From UBA4459 sp963776205 (lineage in GTDB: Bacteria; Bacteroidota; Bacteroidia; Bacteroidales; F082): 64,000 nt of DNA. Below, piece by piece: positions 43,161-53,664 of this stretch; positions within the stretch are counted from its first letter, which is position 1; every line of letters starts with the position of its first letter. The position numbers and the translations under genes are program-made. Under the pieces are notes generated by a model. It saw nothing but the letters and a program-made list of their open reading frames with translations, made no database searches and was not told where the DNA came from. Location: assembly GCA_963776205.1 (NCBI GenBank), contig CAVZLR010000007.1, forward strand, positions 4,998 to 68,997, written 5' to 3'.

Positions 43161-44143
43161 CCTATGCTTGATTTTTTTAACAGAAATATGAAAAATGGTG
43201 CGCCAATCAACATGGTAAAAACACCTATGGGTATTTCAAATGAGGTCAAGGTTCGGGATAAATCATCGATCAAAACCAGAAAACTGCCGCCCATAAAAAA
43301 GTTAAGAAAAACCGCCTTTTGGTTATCAACACCAAACATCATCCTTATGCTATGTGGTATAATCAGTCCGTATAGCCCGATGATGCCCGCAACAGCCACT
43401 GCCGCAGAACCGGCCAGGGTTGCTCCGGCCAAAATCCAAATTTTCATTTTTGACGGATTTATTCCAGCTGTTCGTGCTTCTTCATCACCCAGTGCTATTA
43501 CATTCATTTTCCATCTTAATAAAAACAAAACAATCAAACCAGCGCACATAGGCAAAATTGAAGCGTTGAATTTTTGCCAGTTGGCATTATGAAAGTTTCC
43601 CATTGTCCAATGCACAATACTTTGCAATTTGAATGGATCGCTAACAACCTGCACAATGGTGAGTAATGCTGTGAATATTCCATTAGTAATGATTCCGGCT
43701 AAAATGAGCGAAACAATCGAAACGGTTTTGTTCTTTTGTGCCATATAATAGCTTAAAGCAACAGCTAAAATGGCACATATAAAAGCGGATAATTGCACAG
43801 AAAGGAATGAGACGGACAGTGCCAATGCAGCTCCAAAGGCAGCACCTGAAGACAAACCAAGGACATAAGGAGAAACAAGCGGATTACGGAAAACAGATTG
43901 TAATGCCGCACCTGAAACCGAAAGTACGGCACCCACAAAAAATACAAGGAGAATACGCGGAAGCCGAATATCAAAAACAATGGTAGCTGTCAAGTCTGTT
44001 TCAGTCGGAGTTGAATTCTTAAAAAACAATGCGACAACATCATTAAAAAAAACACGTTCAGATGGCCCCACAAATAAACTACCGAAAATGACCAGAACCG
44101 GAGAGATATATACAATCCATTGAAGTAATTTTTTACTTTTCAT
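43148..44143 (-). CDS. FecCD-family ABC importer permease
   Basis: A 331-residue permease of the FecCD/BtuC family with nine to ten membrane helices. RLPRILLVFFVGAVLSVSGAALQSVFRNPLVSPYVLGLSSGAAFGAALAL and the GIIGLYGLIIPHSIRMMFGVDNQ segment, which carries the coupling helix that contacts the ATPase, are diagnostic. It is coupled by overlap to the upstream binding-protein gene (11 bp) and the downstream ATPase gene (13 bp). Substrates of the family are iron-siderophores, cobalamin, haem and nickel complexes. The NikR gene favours nickel here. Frame intact. Confidence 0.92.
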   Translation of the reverse strand: MKSKKLLQWIVYISPVLVIFGSLFVGPSERVFFNDVVALFFKNSTPTETDLTATIVFDIRLPRILLVFFVGAVLSVSGAALQSVFRNPLVSPYVLGLSSGAAFGAALALSVSFLSVQLSAFICAILAVALSYYMAQKNKTVSIVSLILAGIITNGIFTALLTIVQVVSDPFKLQSIVHWTMGNFHNANWQKFNASILPMCAGLIVLFLLRWKMNVIALGDEEARTAGINPSKMKIWILAGATLAGSAAVAVAGIIGLYGLIIPHSIRMMFGVDNQKAVFLNFFMGGSFLVLIDDLSRTLTSFEIPIGVFTMLIGAPFFIFLLKKSSIGWES

Positions 44144-45167
44144 GGCTCAAGTCAATATTCGTGTTATATAGTGTCTTAAAAATTTCATCTTTTAAAGAAT
44201 CCAACTCATTTACACTGAATTTTTCAGGATAAAGCCAGGAGGCTAAAAGCAAACTTGCATATTGAAATTTCAGTGTCCAGAGATCACACTCAAAAACTGA
44301 TGGAAATTCAAATACATGACTTGACTGTACAGCATTTACATTCATCAGGGAAGACATTAGCATTATGTCGGAAGGATCTGTTTTATCATTGCACCACATT
44401 ACAATTGCTTCGGGGTCCCACTCCACAATTTTTTCCAGGTTAACCACGGCATGTTCCTCAGGATAATCACAAACATTTATACCTCCCGATGATTCGATCA
44501 AATCATTAACCATGCTGTTTTTACCAGATGTTTCCGTAATTCCCTGCATCCAGGCAAAATAAACTCGTTTTTTATTTTGACCTATCGTTTTTTCAGCAAT
44601 TTTTTCAAGGTTATTTTTAGTAAACTGGATCAAACTGTCACTGCGGTTTTCTTTATTAAACAATATGCCAAAATCTTTAATTTCTTTAATAACGTCATCC
44701 AGAGAATGTAACATTACCCCATACACTGGAATATCAAAGTTTTCTATATTTTCAATGGCTTCGGTTTGCGAAGACCAGATAATGACCAAATCCGGTTTAA
44801 GGGTTACAATTTCTTCGATGCTGACATAATCCCAGCTACCTGGGACAGCTAATGTTTTATCAGCGATCCTTTGATCCATTTTTGAATAATGCATATATAA
44901 ATTCTCTGAATATATGTTTGAAGAAACACCGATAATTTTGTTTTCTTCTCCCAACATGTATATGCCCGTTAATGCGCTTTCAATAAGACAGACGACTCTT
45001 TCAGGATGTCTGTTAAAATGCAGATCTTTATTCCTGAAATCCGTAACCGAAATTTTCACCTCACCTGAAACCTTTCGCTCTTGGCCTGCGTCTCCCATAC
45101 AATTCGATGCAAGGATGGCAAATACCAAAATATAAAACAGGGTCTTGTTTCCGGTAATTAATTTCAC
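44133..45167 (-). CDS. Periplasmic metal/cofactor-binding protein (BtuF/FecB-like)
   Basis: A 344-residue substrate-binding protein of the helical-backbone (TroA/BtuF) class. RHPERVVCLIESALTGIYMLGEENKIIGVSSNIY opens lobe 1, the long helix NNLEKIAEKTIGQNKKRVYFAW joins the lobes, and ESSGGINVCDYPEEHAVVNLEKIVEWDPEAIVMW lies in lobe 2. The start codon is GTG. A cysteine (ILASNCMGD) suggests a lipoprotein, although Asn at -1 is unusual for a lipobox. It stands between the TonB-dependent receptor and the permease and would carry the ligand across the periplasm. Confidence 0.87.
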   Translation of the reverse strand: MKLITGNKTLFYILVFAILASNCMGDAGQERKVSGEVKISVTDFRNKDLHFNRHPERVVCLIESALTGIYMLGEENKIIGVSSNIYSENLYMHYSKMDQRIADKTLAVPGSWDYVSIEEIVTLKPDLVIIWSSQTEAIENIENFDIPVYGVMLHSLDDVIKEIKDFGILFNKENRSDSLIQFTKNNLEKIAEKTIGQNKKRVYFAWMQGITETSGKNSMVNDLIESSGGINVCDYPEEHAVVNLEKIVEWDPEAIVMWCNDKTDPSDIMLMSSLMNVNAVQSSHVFEFPSVFECDLWTLKFQYASLLLASWLYPEKFSVNELDSLKDEIFKTLYNTNIDLSHEK

Positions 45168-45170
45168 AGA

Positions 45171-47201
45171 TTAATTAAATGTTAATGTTAAACCACCCGT
45201 AACTGAGAAGCCCGTATTTTGAAATTGCCAGGGCATTTCATATTTGTTATTGGTGATGTTGTAAAATTTGCCAAACAATTCAATATTGAATGTTTCATTT
45301 TTTATTAAAGCCTGCGAAATATAAACATTCATCAGTAATCCTGGAGTAAAGAGTGTTCTGCCCGAAATGGAAGGGCTATCGTAGTAGCCGCTGTTGTAAT
45401 TTAAATAAGGACTGAAGTTTAATCCAAAATCGAAAGAAAAATTCAGCCCTGCATTTGCAACAAATTCAGGGGAAAATGGCACATCAGAACCATCCTGATC
45501 TTCATAAATATCGTTTTTGACATCAGATTGCATGTAAGTGAAATTGGTAAACCAATTCAAAAAATCTTTTATTTGCTGGCTGATCTCCACTTCAACTCCG
45601 AGGGAAGAGGTCGTTCCCGCATTTACTGATTGCGTTTGAGAAGGGTTTTCACTCACTACCGATTCAACAATAGCGTCATCGATCAGGTAATAAAAACCTC
45701 TGACCGTTGCTCTCAAATCAGCAGGTAAATAAAAATTGGCACCCAGGTCAATACCCAAACCAGATTCCGGTTTCAGGTCGGGATTAGGCAATTGTCCATT
45801 TTTTCCCGTAACACCTTCATCTTCTAATTTAATCGTTCCTCCTACAGATTTTAAGCCGGGCGTCATGAAACTGTTCCCTGCATTGAAAAACAGTGAGGCA
45901 AGTCTGTTAAAATTATATTTTAATCCTCCGCTCCATAATAATCGTGACCAGTCTTCGCTGGAGGTTCCTGGTTGTCCTCCACTAATTAATTCAATGTTGT
46001 TTTTAACATAGCTGTAGCGTAATCCTGCCCTGATAATCAACCCCTTAAAATGTAATTCTTCCTGGGCGTAAATCCCGGCCTGCAGCGCCATTGATTTATT
46101 TCCATATTGTTTTTCCCCAGCAACCGGGTCCGACCAGGTTTCATAACTGGCGTTCTGATAGTCAGTACCAATTGTTAGCAAATGGGCTTTTCCGTGCTCA
46201 TAGGTCAGGTTAAGGTCAAAAGGTAAAATACTTTGGTTCACACCGTTGTCCGAAAGCAGGCTGTCTACAGTATTGAACTGGCTTTCCTGCCATGTACGCA
46301 CATAGTTTCGCAATCCGAAAGTCATATTTAATGCGGTTTTCTGATTCAGGGAAACTGAATAACCGAGATTCATCGTTGTGTAATCGTGGTTAAAACCCCT
46401 GTAAACCCTTCCGGCATCTCCAACATGAAAAGTTTTGTTGAAGAAAAAACTCAGTTTGTTTTTTTCGGCCTTATCTGCAAACCAGGTGAAACCTCCATAA
46501 AACTTTGATTTTGTGTATTGTGGGTTATCCTGCATATTCAACCACGAATTTTCTGTGCCATAATCGGTATAATCCGAAATTTCATAGTTTATCCCGGCAA
46601 AATAGTTCAGTTTTTTGTACGAATCCTGAAAATACAATTGTCCGTTAAATGTATTGAATGAACCATAAGAAGTTGAAGCCATTAATTTTTGCTCTTCGAT
46701 TTTGCTTTTTAAAAGCATGTTTACCGTTCCGGCAAGCGGGCTTTGGTTTCCGGCGAAATCCTGTGAAAGGTAGTTGGGATAAAGTACTGAAGCCGGGCCT
46801 CTTTCAATTTCAATCCGTTCCACAACATTCAAATCCAACGCCATCGGGTCAATAAAAGCATCAACCGGTATGCCAGAAAGCATATATGTGCTGTATTTGG
46901 GGCCAATGCCACCATAAGTTCCCCAATTTGCATCATTTCTAGAAAGAACACTCACCGACATGCCCGGCTGGTACATCAACGCTTCGGTGATATTAGTATT
47001 CCCCAAAATTATCGGTTTCAAATCGGCGGGAGTTAACACATCAATTTGTTGGGTAACGTTTCCCGCTGATTGAATCTTTTTTGCTCCCGTAATTACCACT
47101 TCGTTTATTGGCAGCGTATCTTGTACAGCCTGTTGTCCAAAAGTAACCAACGAACTGAACAAGATTACTAAACCAAAAGTATGAGATAAGATTATTTTCA
47201 T
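45171..47201 (-). CDS. TonB-dependent outer-membrane receptor (probable nickel complex uptake)
   Basis: A 676-residue receptor. The signal peptide ends VTFGQQ, a TonB-box-like LPINEVVITGAKK follows, then the plug domain (about 40-165, with YSTYMLSGIPVDAFIDPMALDLNVVERIEIERGPASVLYPNYL) and a 22-strand-type barrel with an aromatic end (NTGFSVTGGLTLTF). It lacks the SusC-type N-terminal extension, so it belongs to the metal/siderophore group. nikR lies just upstream and the same GTGTTAC direct repeat precedes both genes, so it is probably repressed by nickel. Frame intact. Confidence 0.9.
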   Translation of the reverse strand: MKIILSHTFGLVILFSSLVTFGQQAVQDTLPINEVVITGAKKIQSAGNVTQQIDVLTPADLKPIILGNTNITEALMYQPGMSVSVLSRNDANWGTYGGIGPKYSTYMLSGIPVDAFIDPMALDLNVVERIEIERGPASVLYPNYLSQDFAGNQSPLAGTVNMLLKSKIEEQKLMASTSYGSFNTFNGQLYFQDSYKKLNYFAGINYEISDYTDYGTENSWLNMQDNPQYTKSKFYGGFTWFADKAEKNKLSFFFNKTFHVGDAGRVYRGFNHDYTTMNLGYSVSLNQKTALNMTFGLRNYVRTWQESQFNTVDSLLSDNGVNQSILPFDLNLTYEHGKAHLLTIGTDYQNASYETWSDPVAGEKQYGNKSMALQAGIYAQEELHFKGLIIRAGLRYSYVKNNIELISGGQPGTSSEDWSRLLWSGGLKYNFNRLASLFFNAGNSFMTPGLKSVGGTIKLEDEGVTGKNGQLPNPDLKPESGLGIDLGANFYLPADLRATVRGFYYLIDDAIVESVVSENPSQTQSVNAGTTSSLGVEVEISQQIKDFLNWFTNFTYMQSDVKNDIYEDQDGSDVPFSPEFVANAGLNFSFDFGLNFSPYLNYNSGYYDSPSISGRTLFTPGLLMNVYISQALIKNETFNIELFGKFYNITNNKYEMPWQFQNTGFSVTGGLTLTFN

Positions 47202-47207
47202 GTTATT

Positions 47208-47235
47208 GTGTTACGTATTCTTTAATATGTGTTAC
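47208..47235. promoter_or_regulatory. Direct-repeat motif GTGTTAC-N14-GTGTTAC before the TonB receptor gene
   Basis: GTGTTAC at 47208-47214 and again at 47229-47235, 21 bp apart centre to centre, 6 bp from the receptor ATG. The same pair, with the same spacing, occurs before nikR. A probable NikR binding site. Confidence 0.6.
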
Positions 47236-47252
47236 CTATTAGCTAAAAAAAA

Positions 47253-47651
47253 TTAAATGCTACTGGTTGTGAGTTTGCCCTGCTGTATGCCTTTCAGTCC
47301 AATCAAACGATTGGCGAGTTCTTTCAACCTGGAAGACTCTCCTTTAATAGCAATGATTTCAAGACAATTGTCGTGATCGATATGAAAATGAATGTTTGAA
47401 AGAATAACATCATGAAAATCATGTTGTAAATCCGCTAGATTACTCAACAAATCCCTTTTGTGGTGATCGTAAACCAGCGATACAGCCCCTGCTACAATTT
47501 CATTCGACTCCCATTTTTTTTCAGTAAGGTTGTTGCTGATCAAGTGCCTGAGTGCCTGCGATCTGTTTTTGAAATGATTTTCTTCTGCGAACTTATCAAG
47601 CGCATCAAGCAATCCCTTTTCAAGCGAGACACCAAATCTTACTACTGTCAT
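47253..47651 (-). CDS. nikR: Nickel-responsive regulator NikR
   Basis: A 132-residue ribbon-helix-helix/ACT-fold regulator. Residues 1-45 (MTVVRFGVSLEKGLLDALDK...NRSQALRHLI) form the DNA-binding part. In the ACT domain the four high-affinity nickel ligands are all present: His77, His88, His90 and Cys96, in LQHDFHD and HFHIDHDNCLE, matching His76/87/89/Cys95 of the E. coli protein by alignment. It probably represses uptake when nickel is sufficient. It heads the operon, 51 bp before the receptor gene. A direct-repeat motif directly before its own ATG suggests autoregulation. Confidence 0.93.
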   Translation of the reverse strand: MTVVRFGVSLEKGLLDALDKFAEENHFKNRSQALRHLISNNLTEKKWESNEIVAGAVSLVYDHHKRDLLSNLADLQHDFHDVILSNIHFHIDHDNCLEIIAIKGESSRLKELANRLIGLKGIQQGKLTTSSI

Positions 47652-47652
47652 C

Positions 47653-47680
47653 GTGTTACTAATTTTTATTTATGTGTTAC
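47653..47680. promoter_or_regulatory. Direct-repeat motif GTGTTAC-N14-GTGTTAC before nikR
   Basis: GTGTTAC at 47653-47659 and 47674-47680 with a 14-bp AT-rich spacer, ending 2 bp from the nikR start codon. Same motif, spacing and trailing CTATT as the site at 47208-47235. Confidence 0.6.
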
Positions 47681-47689
47681 CTATTTGTA

Positions 47690-47976
47690 AAAATATATTA
47701 TTTTTAATTCAAGACGATTTTTTATTGATCATTTTTGATAAAAATAAAATACTTCTAAATATTATTTCCATTTAATAATGATTGCATCGTTAAACAATTT
47801 TTTTAAATATAATTTCAAATAATTATCACTAATTTTACACTTGAAAAAGTGCTTTTTGTCGTTTATTAACCTGAACACAAAACCATATTAATTATACAGG
47901 TTCGGGGATGGTTAATTAAAAGATCATTCAGATGGCAGAATCTTTCTTTTTCTAACAATCAAATTGATGTTAACCC
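47690..47976. other. Divergent promoter region between nikR and the Cus-type pump
   Basis: Very AT-rich, no gene. A possible -7-like TAATTTTA lies near 47829 on the plus strand. A small hairpin CACTT-gaaa-AAGTG followed by CTTTTTG lies near 47839-47860 and could be a leader element or attenuator for the pump gene. Confidence 0.35.
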
Positions 47977-50900
47977 ATGTTAGAAAAACTCATTCATTTC
48001 AGTCTTAAAAATAAACTGATCATCCTTTTATTCACGGCTACTGTCATAGGTTTTGGCCTGTTTTCCATTTTCAATATTCCCATTGGTGCTGTGCCTGATA
48101 TTACCAACAACCAGGTGCAGGTAATTACTACTTCCCGGAATTTATCCACCCTGGATGTGGAGCAGTTTATTACTTATCCTGTTGAACTGGAAATGGCCAA
48201 TTTGCCAGGGGTAAAAGAGATCCGGTCTGTTTCCAAGTTCGGATTATCGGTAGTTACCATCGTGTTTGAAGATAATTTGGGTACCTATCTGCCACGACAA
48301 TTGATTGCCGAAAAAATCAAAACGGCCAGCGAGAAGATTCCTGAAGGATTCGGAACTCCTGAAATGGGCCCTATAACCAGCGGTTTGGGAGAAATATATC
48401 AGTACACGCTGGATACAAAACCGGGGTATGACTCCGTCTATTCAATTATGGAATTGAGAACCATCCAGGACTGGATTGTAAAACGACAGCTTTCCGGTAT
48501 TCCGGGTGTGGTTGAGATTAATACCTGGGGTGGCTATTTAAAACAGTATGAAGTAGCTATCAACCCGAAGAAACTCAGGGCCATGGGCGTAAGTGTTGCC
48601 GAAGTTTTTACAGCACTTGAAAAAAACAACAGCGTGGCCGGGGGCGGTTATATTGAAAAAAATAATGAAAGTTATTTCATCCGTGGTGAAGGATTGATTG
48701 GTTCAATGGAAGATATTGATAACATTGTTGTTAAAACAGTCAATGGTTTTCCGGTGTATATCAAAGACCTGGCAGAAGTAAAGTTTGGCCATGCAACCCG
48801 TTTTGGTGCCATTACCGGAAACGGGGAGGGCGAAAAAGTATTGGGACAGGTGATGATGCTGAAAGGGTGCCGATTCAAAAAAAGTGATTGATGCTGTGCA
48901 TGAACGCGTTGAAAAAATTGAAGCATCCTTGCCCGAAGGATTATATATCAATGGCTTTCTGGAACGAAGCGAACTGATTGGCAAAACAACCAATACGGTT
49001 ATTGAAAACCTGGTATTGGGTTGTCTTATCGTGATCTTTATCGTGGTTTTATTGCTGGGCAACCTTCGTTCAGGATTGGTGATCGCATCGGTTATCCCGC
49101 TGAGTTTGTTATTTGCCATCAGTTTGATGTACATTTTTAATGTGGATGCCAACCTGATGAGTTTGGGCGCCATCGACTTTGGAATTATCATCGACGGGGC
49201 CGTGATCATTGTAGAATATATTGCTTATAAGATCACATCACAAAAGTCACAGTTAGCAGGTCTTTCAGAAGATGAAAGAAAAGAACGGATTGATCAGATC
49301 ACATTCAGCAGTGCCTCAAAAATGATGAATTCTGCCATTTTCGGCCAGTTGATCATCCTGATCGTTTTCATTCCTATTTTATCGCTTACCAATGTGGAAG
49401 GCAAGATGTTTCGCCCCATGGCACTAACCTTCAGTTTTGCGCTGATTGGTGCCATGATATTTTGCTTTACCTATGTTCCTGTCGCTTCCGCACTGTTTTT
49501 GAAACCGGCTAAGGAAAGTAAAAAAAATATTTCCGTAAGGTTGATGGCATTCCTCAACAAGCTTTACAAACCTTCCATCACCTGGTCGCTCAACCATAAA
49601 AAGGTCATTCTGTCAGCTGCGGCAGCCCTTTTACTAATCTCTGTTCTTATCTACAACAAAATGGGCGGCGAGTTTGTACCTACACTGGACGAGGGTGATT
49701 TTGTAATACAACCCGTATTAAAAACAGGGACTTCGTTAGGGAAAACCATTGAAATTACTACAAAAATTGAGCAAATTTTACTTGATAATTTCCCGGAAGT
49801 AGAACAGGTTGTTACACGCATAGGTGCTGCAGAAGTGCCCACCGATCCCATGTCGATGGAGGAAAGCGATGTGATCATCAAACTGGCACCCAAAAAAGAA
49901 TGGGTTTCAGCGAAAACAAAAGACGGTCTTGCAGAACGTTTAAAGAAGCATTATCTGTGATTCCAGGTGTGGAATACGAATTCACACAACCTATTGAAAT
50001 GCGGTTTAATGAATTGATCACCGGGGTAAGGGCTGATATTGCTATTAAAGTATTCGGCGAAGACATGGATTTACTCTATGAAATCGGTGATGCGATCAGC
50101 GCCCTGATTTCAGATGTGGAAGGCGCTTCAGATATTTCTTTGGAGAAAACAGTTGGATTACCGCAGATGACCGTAAAATACAACCGGAAAAAAATTGCGA
50201 AATATGGATTAAATATACAGGATCTGAACCAACTAGTGCAACTTGGTTTTGCAGGCGCTACTGCCGGAAATATTTTTGAAGGAGAAAAACGTTTTGAACT
50301 GGTGGTAAGACTTGGTGAAGATTATCGTAAAAATATCGGTAACCTTCAAAATTTATATGTCGATCTGCCAAATGGAGAGAAAATCCCTTTGAATGAACTG
50401 GCTGAGATCAGTTATACGTACGGACCGGCACAAATTTCGAGGGACGATACCAAACGACGGATTGTTGTGGGTGTGAACGTAAGAAACCGCGACCTGGAAT
50501 CGGTGGTGAGCGACATTCAAACTTTGGTAGATGAAAACATTGGCCTGCCTGTTGGTTATTCCATTGATTATGGTGGCCAGTTTGAAAACCTGAGAAGCGC
50601 CCGGAACCGTTTGAAAGTTGCGGTTCCCATTGCACTGATCCTCATTTTTATCATGCTTCATTTCGCATTTAAAAGTTTTTCGGATGCCTTGATGGTGTAT
50701 ACAGCCATTCCTTTATCAGCGGTTGGTGGTGTACTCATGCTTTGGATCAGGGATATGCCTTTCAGTATTTCAGCAGGAGTTGGGTTTATCGCACTGTTTG
50801 GTATCGCAGTGTTAAATGGTATCGTACTTATCGAACATTTTAAAGAGTTGAAAAATGAAGGCATCACGGATATTTGCGAACGGGTGATTACCGGAACCCA

Positions 50901-52319
50901 ACAACGCCTTGCGCCCGTACTTTTGACTGCTTCAGCAGCTGCGCTTGGTTTTTTACCGATGGCTATTTCAACTTCGGCAGGTGCCGAGGTACAACGACCA
51001 TTGGCTTCCGTGGTAATCGGTGGACTGATCAGCTCAACTTTGTTGACCATGATCGTGCTTCCCGTGTTATACAGCGTTTTTGAAAAAAGAAAAAAATTCA
51101 AATTCAGGCCAAATAAATCACTTTTAATTTTATTGCTGGCTTGCTTCAGGATTGCTGTTGAGTGAAAAATCTGTTGCCCAGCAAAAAGAACTGACCCTCG
51201 ACCAGGCCATCGAATGGGCATTGCTGAATAACAATGAGTTAAAATCATATGAACTTAAAGCTGAACAGGCAAAAAGCTTGATACCCACAGCCTTTAATAT
51301 TGAAAAAACATCGTTTTACTATAATTACGAAGGTTATAATTTTGGTGAAAACGGACAGGTTCTAAATGTGTTCGGGGTAACGCAAAATTTTCAATTCCCT
51401 TCTGTCTATAGCCTTCAGAAGAAAGTGAACCAGCAGCAGTATTATATGGAAGATCTGAATTTTCAGATTAAAAAAAGGGATTTGATCAAAGAAGTTTCGC
51501 AACGTTATTATACCATCGTTTATATTCAAAATAAACAATCTCTAATATTATTACCTGGATAGTCTTTACCGGAATTTTGCAACAGCCGCCGAAAGGCGAT
51601 TTGAACTGGGTGAAACCAATAACCTTGAAAAACTGACTGCCCAGGCAAAAAGAAACCAGCTTAATACACTTGCTTTGCAAGTAGCAGACAATATTGATGC
51701 TGCTTACCAGGCGCTTAAAGAAGTGCTGCAGGTAGACAGTTCATTCGTGATCAAAGAAGATGAGTTGGAGCCTGTTCTATTTCCGGGAAATATAAATCTC
51801 GAAGAAATTCCCGGAAACCAATATTTCAGCAAGGCCCAACGCATGACCGAGATGATGGTGAGCCTTGAAAAAAATAAATTCCTGCCCGACCTTCAACTTG
51901 AATATTACCTGGCCACTAACAAGGGCCCGGTTCCAAATTTTTATAATGCTTATACCGTTGGCATTGCCATTCCCTTATGGTTCGGTTCGCAAAAAGCAAA
52001 TCTTCGTTCCTCCAAACTGCAAAAAGATATCGTGAGTCGTGAAGCTGCTTCCTACAGCCTGGTACTGAATTCAAAATACAAGCAATTGCAATCCAGATTA
52101 AAACAGTACAAACGTGCGGTCGATTATTACAACAATACAGGACAAATATTGGCACAGGAGATTGTGAAAAGCGCCGAAAGAAGCTATTACGGTGGTGAAA
52201 TCAACTTTTTCCAATATATCCAAAGCCTGGATGAAGCCACTACAATTGTGCTTGACTATTTAGAAAATCTGAATAATTATAATCAAACCGTACTCGAAAT
52301 AAAATATCTGAATTATTAG
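47977..52319 (+). CDS. CusA/CzcA heavy-metal RND pump fused to a TolC-like domain, four frameshifts
   Basis: A reconstructed protein of about 1447 residues. The CusA part has the heavy-metal-type DFGIIIDGAVIIVEYIA in TM4, the IGAVPDITNNQVQVIT porter start and a C-terminal LLTMIVLPVLYSVFEKRKK. The frame then runs without a stop through a hydrophobic linker into a TolC-like outer-membrane factor (ELTLDQAIEWALLNNNEL...FQYIQSLDEATTIVLDYLENLNNYNQTVLE). Such CusA-TolC fusions are common in Bacteroidota. Breaks: extra G at 48865-48867, missing A at 49942-49944, one base near 51147 in the linker and one near 51550. It exports Cu(I), Ag or another divalent metal with the adaptor encoded next. Confidence 0.88.
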
Positions 52320-52331
52320 AATTTTAATAAC

Positions 52332-53531
52332 ATGAAAATATATTTTTACATATCGATTTTACTTTTAGCGCTAGTGTTTACAACCGCCTGTCAGGAGCAA
52401 AAACCCGAAAAATCAACTGTTAAAAAGCAATTTTTTTCTGAAAAAAATACGTCCAAAGCCGAAGAAGAAAATACCCCGTATAAAGAAGAAATTACCAATG
52501 ATGCCATTTTTAAAGTAAGTCAGTCCCAGTTCGATGAATATGAAATGAAATTAGGAACTGCTGAGCATGCAAGATATTGACGAAAGTATTACAGCAGCCG
52601 GATATATTGAAGTGCCCAATGAAAATGTAGCTGAAATAAGATCGTATATAGGTGGATATCTGCAGTCAACACCTTTACTGCCTGGTGATTATGTGAACAA
52701 AGGCCAGATTATCATCAGCCTCAGCAATCTTGAATATATTCAGATGCAGCAGGAGTACCTGCAGGCCAAAGAAGAATTAGTCTATTTAAAAGAGGTGTAT
52801 GAGCGAAAAAAAACACTGGCTGAAGAAAATATTACTTCTATAAATAGCCGTCAACAAGCAGAAAGTGAATACAACATCATGAAAACCAATGTTGAGGGCC
52901 TACGGAAAAAATTGCAGTTGATCAATATTGATCCTAATAAGGTGAGTGCTGAAAACATTTCCTCTTCTATCAATTTATATGCACCCATCAGCGGATACAT
53001 AACGATGGTTAATGCGGTAAAAGGCAAATATGCAGAACCTACCGATGTCATTTTTGAAATTATCAATACCGACCACCTGCATCTTAAGCTAAAAGTGTAT
53101 GAAAAAGACATTCTGAAAGTAAAAAAAGGACAGAAAATAGTTTTCCGAATTCCAGAAGCAGATTCAGAAAATTATTCCGGCGAAGTATTTCTGGTAGGTA
53201 AAACCATTGATGAAGCCGACAGAACTGTCACTGTGCATTGTCATATTACCAGAAGAAAATAAAATACCTATGGTTATTGGTATGTATATAGAAGCAGATA
53301 TTTTTGTCGCTTCTCACGAAAAGTTTTGCCTGCCCGTTGAGGCATTGATTCGAGAGGAAAGTCGCTATTATGCTTTTATAAATACATCCACTCGGCGATG
53401 ATGGTTATACTTTTAAAAAAATACCCGTTGAAGTCGGTGAAATCAATGAAGATTGTATAGAAATAACCGGAAAAAGCCGGCAACAACTGGAAGGAAAAGA
53501 ATTACTTGTTGAGGGTGCTTTTAATTTGTAA
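52332..53531 (+). CDS. CusB-type periplasmic adaptor lipoprotein, three frameshifts
   Basis: A reconstructed adaptor of about 398 residues. The signal peptide ends at a lipobox (VFTTAC). A barrel/lipoyl part (GYIEVPNENVAEIRSYIGGYLQST...GDYVNKGQ), a helical hairpin (YIQMQQEYLQAKEELVYLKEVYERKK) and a C-terminal barrel (YAPISGYITMV... PVEALIREE... FKKIPVEVGEINEDCIEITG) follow in order. Single extra bases near 52566, 53244 and 53386 break the frame. It bridges the CusA pump and the TolC portion in the periplasm. The gap from the fused gene is 12 bp, so they form one operon. If all seven breaks in this operon are real, the system is a recent pseudogene set. Confidence 0.83.
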
Positions 53532-53620
53532 CTTATCCTTGTTTTTCTCAATGTAAAAGCAAACCGGATATTTTCCGTAATTACAACATATTAGCATTTT
53601 CAATTGTTGTTTTAATTAAA

Positions 53621-53648
53621 TTGCGAACAATCAGAAAATTTACCTTTG
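53621..53648 (+). promoter_or_regulatory. Bacteroidota-type promoter of the second RND operon
   Basis: TTG (53621-53623), a 17-bp spacer and TACCTTTG (53641-53648) match the consensus. The ATG is 17 bp further on, implying a short leader. Confidence 0.6.
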
Positions 53649-53664
53649 CAGAAAATTTAAATTG

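Noticed and set aside
47977..51165. Programmed frameshifting in the CusA gene
   Set aside because: Breaks lie at several unrelated sites without slippery heptamers or conserved downstream structure, and neighbouring genes show the same kind of breaks.
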